Source: Sphingobacterium cavernae (lineage in GTDB: Bacteria; Bacteroidota; Bacteroidia; Sphingobacteriales; Sphingobacteriaceae). From it: a stretch of DNA of 64,000 nucleotides. Position 1 is the stretch's first letter. Every line of letters starts with the position of its first letter. Under the pieces are notes generated by a model, which saw only the letters and a list, made by a program, of their open reading frames with translations, searched no databases and was not told where the DNA came from. The position numbers and the translations under genes are program-made. Shown here piece after piece: positions 62,349 through 64,000 of this stretch. The stretch lies in NCBI RefSeq assembly GCF_008520265.1, contig NZ_VIQM01000054.1, positions 1 through 64,000 of the forward strand, in the 5' to 3' direction.

Positions 62349-63551
62349 ATGATTATTCAACCACGTGTAAGAGGTTTTATATGTTTGACGTCACATCCGG
62401 AAGGAACGGCGCAAAATATCAAAAACCAAATCGAGTATGTAAAATCAAAAGGAAAAATTGCTAATGGACCTAAGAAAGTGCTAGTGATTGGCGCCTCTAC
62501 AGGCTTCGGTTTGGCATCGCGTATTTCAGCGGCATTCGGATCTGATGCAGCGACAATTGGTGTATTTTTCGAAAAACCAGCTGCACCAGGCAAACCTGGT
62601 ACTGCAGGATGGTACAATTCTGCTGCTTTCGAAAAGGAAGCGCATGCAGCAGGTCTTTATGCAAAAAGTATCAATGGTGACGCATTCTCAGACGATGTGA
62701 AAGCGAAAACTATCGAATTGATAAAACAAGATTTAGGACAGGTGGATTTAGTTGTGTATTCATTAGCATCTCCACGTCGTACGCATCCTAAAACGGGTGT
62801 GGCTCATGCTTCAGTTTTGAAGCCTATTGGTGTGCCATTTACGGATAAAACAGTAGATTTCCACTCGGGTGTTGTATCTGATATAACCATTAATCCAATT
62901 GAGAATGATGAAGATATCGCGAATACAGTAGCTGTAATGGGTGGTGAAGACTGGAAATTCTGGATCGAAGAATTGAAAGCTGCTGGCGTATTAGCAGAAG
63001 GTGTTAAAACTGTTGCATATTCCTATATTGGCCCTGAATTGACATATCCAATCTACCGTAATGGTACGATTGGTCGTGCAAAAGATGATTTGGAAGGTAC
63101 TGTTCCTGCATTGAATGATCTTTTAGCTGATCTTAATGGTGTATCTTATGTTTCTGTTAACAAGGCATTGGTTACACAATCCTCATCCGCTATTCCAGTT
63201 GTTCCTTTGTATATTTCATTGTTGTATAAAGTGATGAAAGAAAAAGGTATTCACGAAGGTACAATCGAGCAAATGCAACGTTTGTTTGCGGAGCGCTTGT
63301 ACACTACGGATGGCGAAGTTGCTGTAGATGGAAAAGGCCGTATCCGCGTGGACGATTGGGAAATGCGCGAAGATGTACAAGAAGAAGTGGCTAAATTGTG
63401 GAAGCAGACAACTACCGAAAATCTAGAAGAAATTTCAGATATCAAAGGTTACCGTGATGAGTTTTTCCACTTGTTCGGTTTTAACTTCCCTGAAGTAAAC
63501 TACGAAGCAGATTCAAACGAAGTAGTTAACGTACCAAGTATCGAAGGATAA
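62349..63551 (+). CDS. fabV: FabV-type enoyl-[ACP] reductase
   Basis: 400 residues. It starts MIIQPRVRGFICLTSHPEG and has the NADH motif VLVIGASTGFGLASR. The FabV catalytic pattern Tyr-x8-Lys appears in IYRNGTIGRAK. It reduces enoyl-ACP in fatty acid elongation, and FabV enzymes are often resistant to triclosan. The size is normal. It is monocistronic and has its own terminator. Confidence 0.95.
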   Translation: MIIQPRVRGFICLTSHPEGTAQNIKNQIEYVKSKGKIANGPKKVLVIGASTGFGLASRISAAFGSDAATIGVFFEKPAAPGKPGTAGWYNSAAFEKEAHAAGLYAKSINGDAFSDDVKAKTIELIKQDLGQVDLVVYSLASPRRTHPKTGVAHASVLKPIGVPFTDKTVDFHSGVVSDITINPIENDEDIANTVAVMGGEDWKFWIEELKAAGVLAEGVKTVAYSYIGPELTYPIYRNGTIGRAKDDLEGTVPALNDLLADLNGVSYVSVNKALVTQSSSAIPVVPLYISLLYKVMKEKGIHEGTIEQMQRLFAERLYTTDGEVAVDGKGRIRVDDWEMREDVQEEVAKLWKQTTTENLEEISDIKGYRDEFFHLFGFNFPEVNYEADSNEVVNVPSIEG

Positions 63552-63570
63552 TTTCGATAATAAATTATTT

Positions 63571-63608
63571 GCAAAAGGTCAGTAACATATTGTTATTGAC
63601 CTTTTGTG
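63571..63608 (+). terminator. Rho-independent terminator after fabV
   Basis: CAAAAGGTCA-gTAACA and TGTTA-TTGACCTTTTG arms form a long hairpin followed by TGTTTT. Confidence 0.8.
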
Positions 63609-63702
63609 TTTTAATATGTTAACATGCTGTTAAATACCTTGTATGATTAGTGTTACTGGAAAAATTTCTCCTTATATTTAATATACTAATCAATTTTATA
63701 TT

Positions 63703-64000
63703 ATGAGAAAACTTCTGTTACTCGTATTTGTGTTTTTAAGTCATCAAATAAATGCGCAAATTCCAAAAGATTTACAAGGATATTGGCAATTCAAAGTGGA
63801 TAAACCAGGTGATTGGAATGGGTTTGAAATTGGGGAAGATTATATTGAAAGTTTCTATCAAATCTATAAAGTAAGATCAGTAGAAAAGATTGATGGTAAG
63901 ATTTTATTGGCATTGGATGCTCCAAATAATATCGTCTATGAGTTTCTAGAAAATGCTGGTCCACAACGGAACGTGAAAATTAGTACACGTAAAGATACCA
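63703..64000 (+). CDS. Exported protein of unknown function, N-terminal part
   Basis: From the ATG at 63703, 99 codons are open to the window edge. A signal peptide (MRKLLLLVFVFLSHQINAQ) precedes IPKDLQGYWQFKVDKPGDWNG. The mature start recalls the N-terminal domains of Bacteroidota thioredoxin-like or hydrolase proteins, but I cannot place it. TATATTTA at about 63674, one base from a -7 box, could be its promoter. Confidence 0.7.
   Translation, partial: MRKLLLLVFVFLSHQINAQIPKDLQGYWQFKVDKPGDWNGFEIGEDYIESFYQIYKVRSVEKIDGKILLALDAPNNIVYEFLENAGPQRNVKISTRKDT

Noticed and set aside
1-64000. CRISPR arrays, prophage, insertion sequences, toxin-antitoxin pairs
   Set aside because: I found no direct-repeat arrays, transposases, integrases, phage structural genes or paired small toxin/antitoxin genes.

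Overview
The window comes from a Bacteroidota chromosome, most likely a Sphingobacterium or Pedobacter relative (Sphingobacteriales). That placement is inferred from low G+C, a SusC/SusD pair, an OprP-type porin, DUF3857 proteins, the long form of NusB, FabV, and many exact copies of the Bacteroidota sigma-A -7 box TAnnTTTG just upstream of genes. It reads as ordinary chromosome. There is no prophage, CRISPR array, insertion sequence or secretion cluster. The only decayed stretch is about 7.8-9.7 kb.

Layout. 0-5.3 kb: the 5' end of glmS, then an apparent four-gene operon of topoisomerase IB, Ku, LigD and a DUF421 membrane protein, which is a non-homologous end-joining kit. 5.5-10.1 kb: rplU-rpmA, an RhlE-type DEAD-box helicase and a cold-shock protein whose leaders share a motif, with two broken genes between them (a lipoprotein with one in-frame stop, and a YbjQ-family gene with two frameshifts), then tRNA-Ala(GGC). 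10.1-15.9 kb: an ABC exporter followed by two DUF3857/transglutaminase-like proteins, one apparently inactive. 16-21.5 kb: a Leu/Glu-type dehydrogenase with an altered active site, then nusB, a DUF1573 lipoprotein, yajC, a YbbR protein, coaE and an MBL-fold exonuclease. 21.5-25.1 kb: small membrane proteins, a DUF4988-type lipoprotein, three tandem tRNA-Phe genes and mnmA. 25.1-34.6 kb, mostly minus strand: purM-rimB-rimK, a hypoxanthine-DNA glycosylase, rnhA, a FUSC-like protein, lpxB and a porin.

34.8-38.6 kb is the most interesting region. A strong promoter is followed by a 44-codon open frame ending in a cluster of CGA arginine codons and then by mutually exclusive hairpins. Next come a Cys-containing GNAT acetyltransferase, argG, a second GNAT and argC. 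This looks like a leader-peptide attenuator controlling arginine synthesis, and the first GNAT is a candidate for the missing N-acylglutamate synthase.

38.6-64 kb: a SulP transporter, an SDR, the SusCD pair, a peptidoglycan-peptide recycling pair (NlpC/P60 plus dipeptide epimerase), msrA, a type IIA topoisomerase A subunit, a fatty acid hydroxylase, a Zn/Cd-type P-ATPase with a palindrome in its leader, dinB, an L,D-transpeptidase/pentapeptide/Crp group, a large RluA-family synthase, an aldo/keto reductase-dps pair, an RDD protein, fabV, and the start of a secreted protein cut by the window edge.

Promoter boxes often lie only 5-11 nt before the start codon (YbbR protein, rnhA, purM, ABC exporter, RluA), so several mRNAs should be leaderless or nearly so. 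These boxes also settle several start-codon choices. All family assignments come from reading the sequence; no database search was run.
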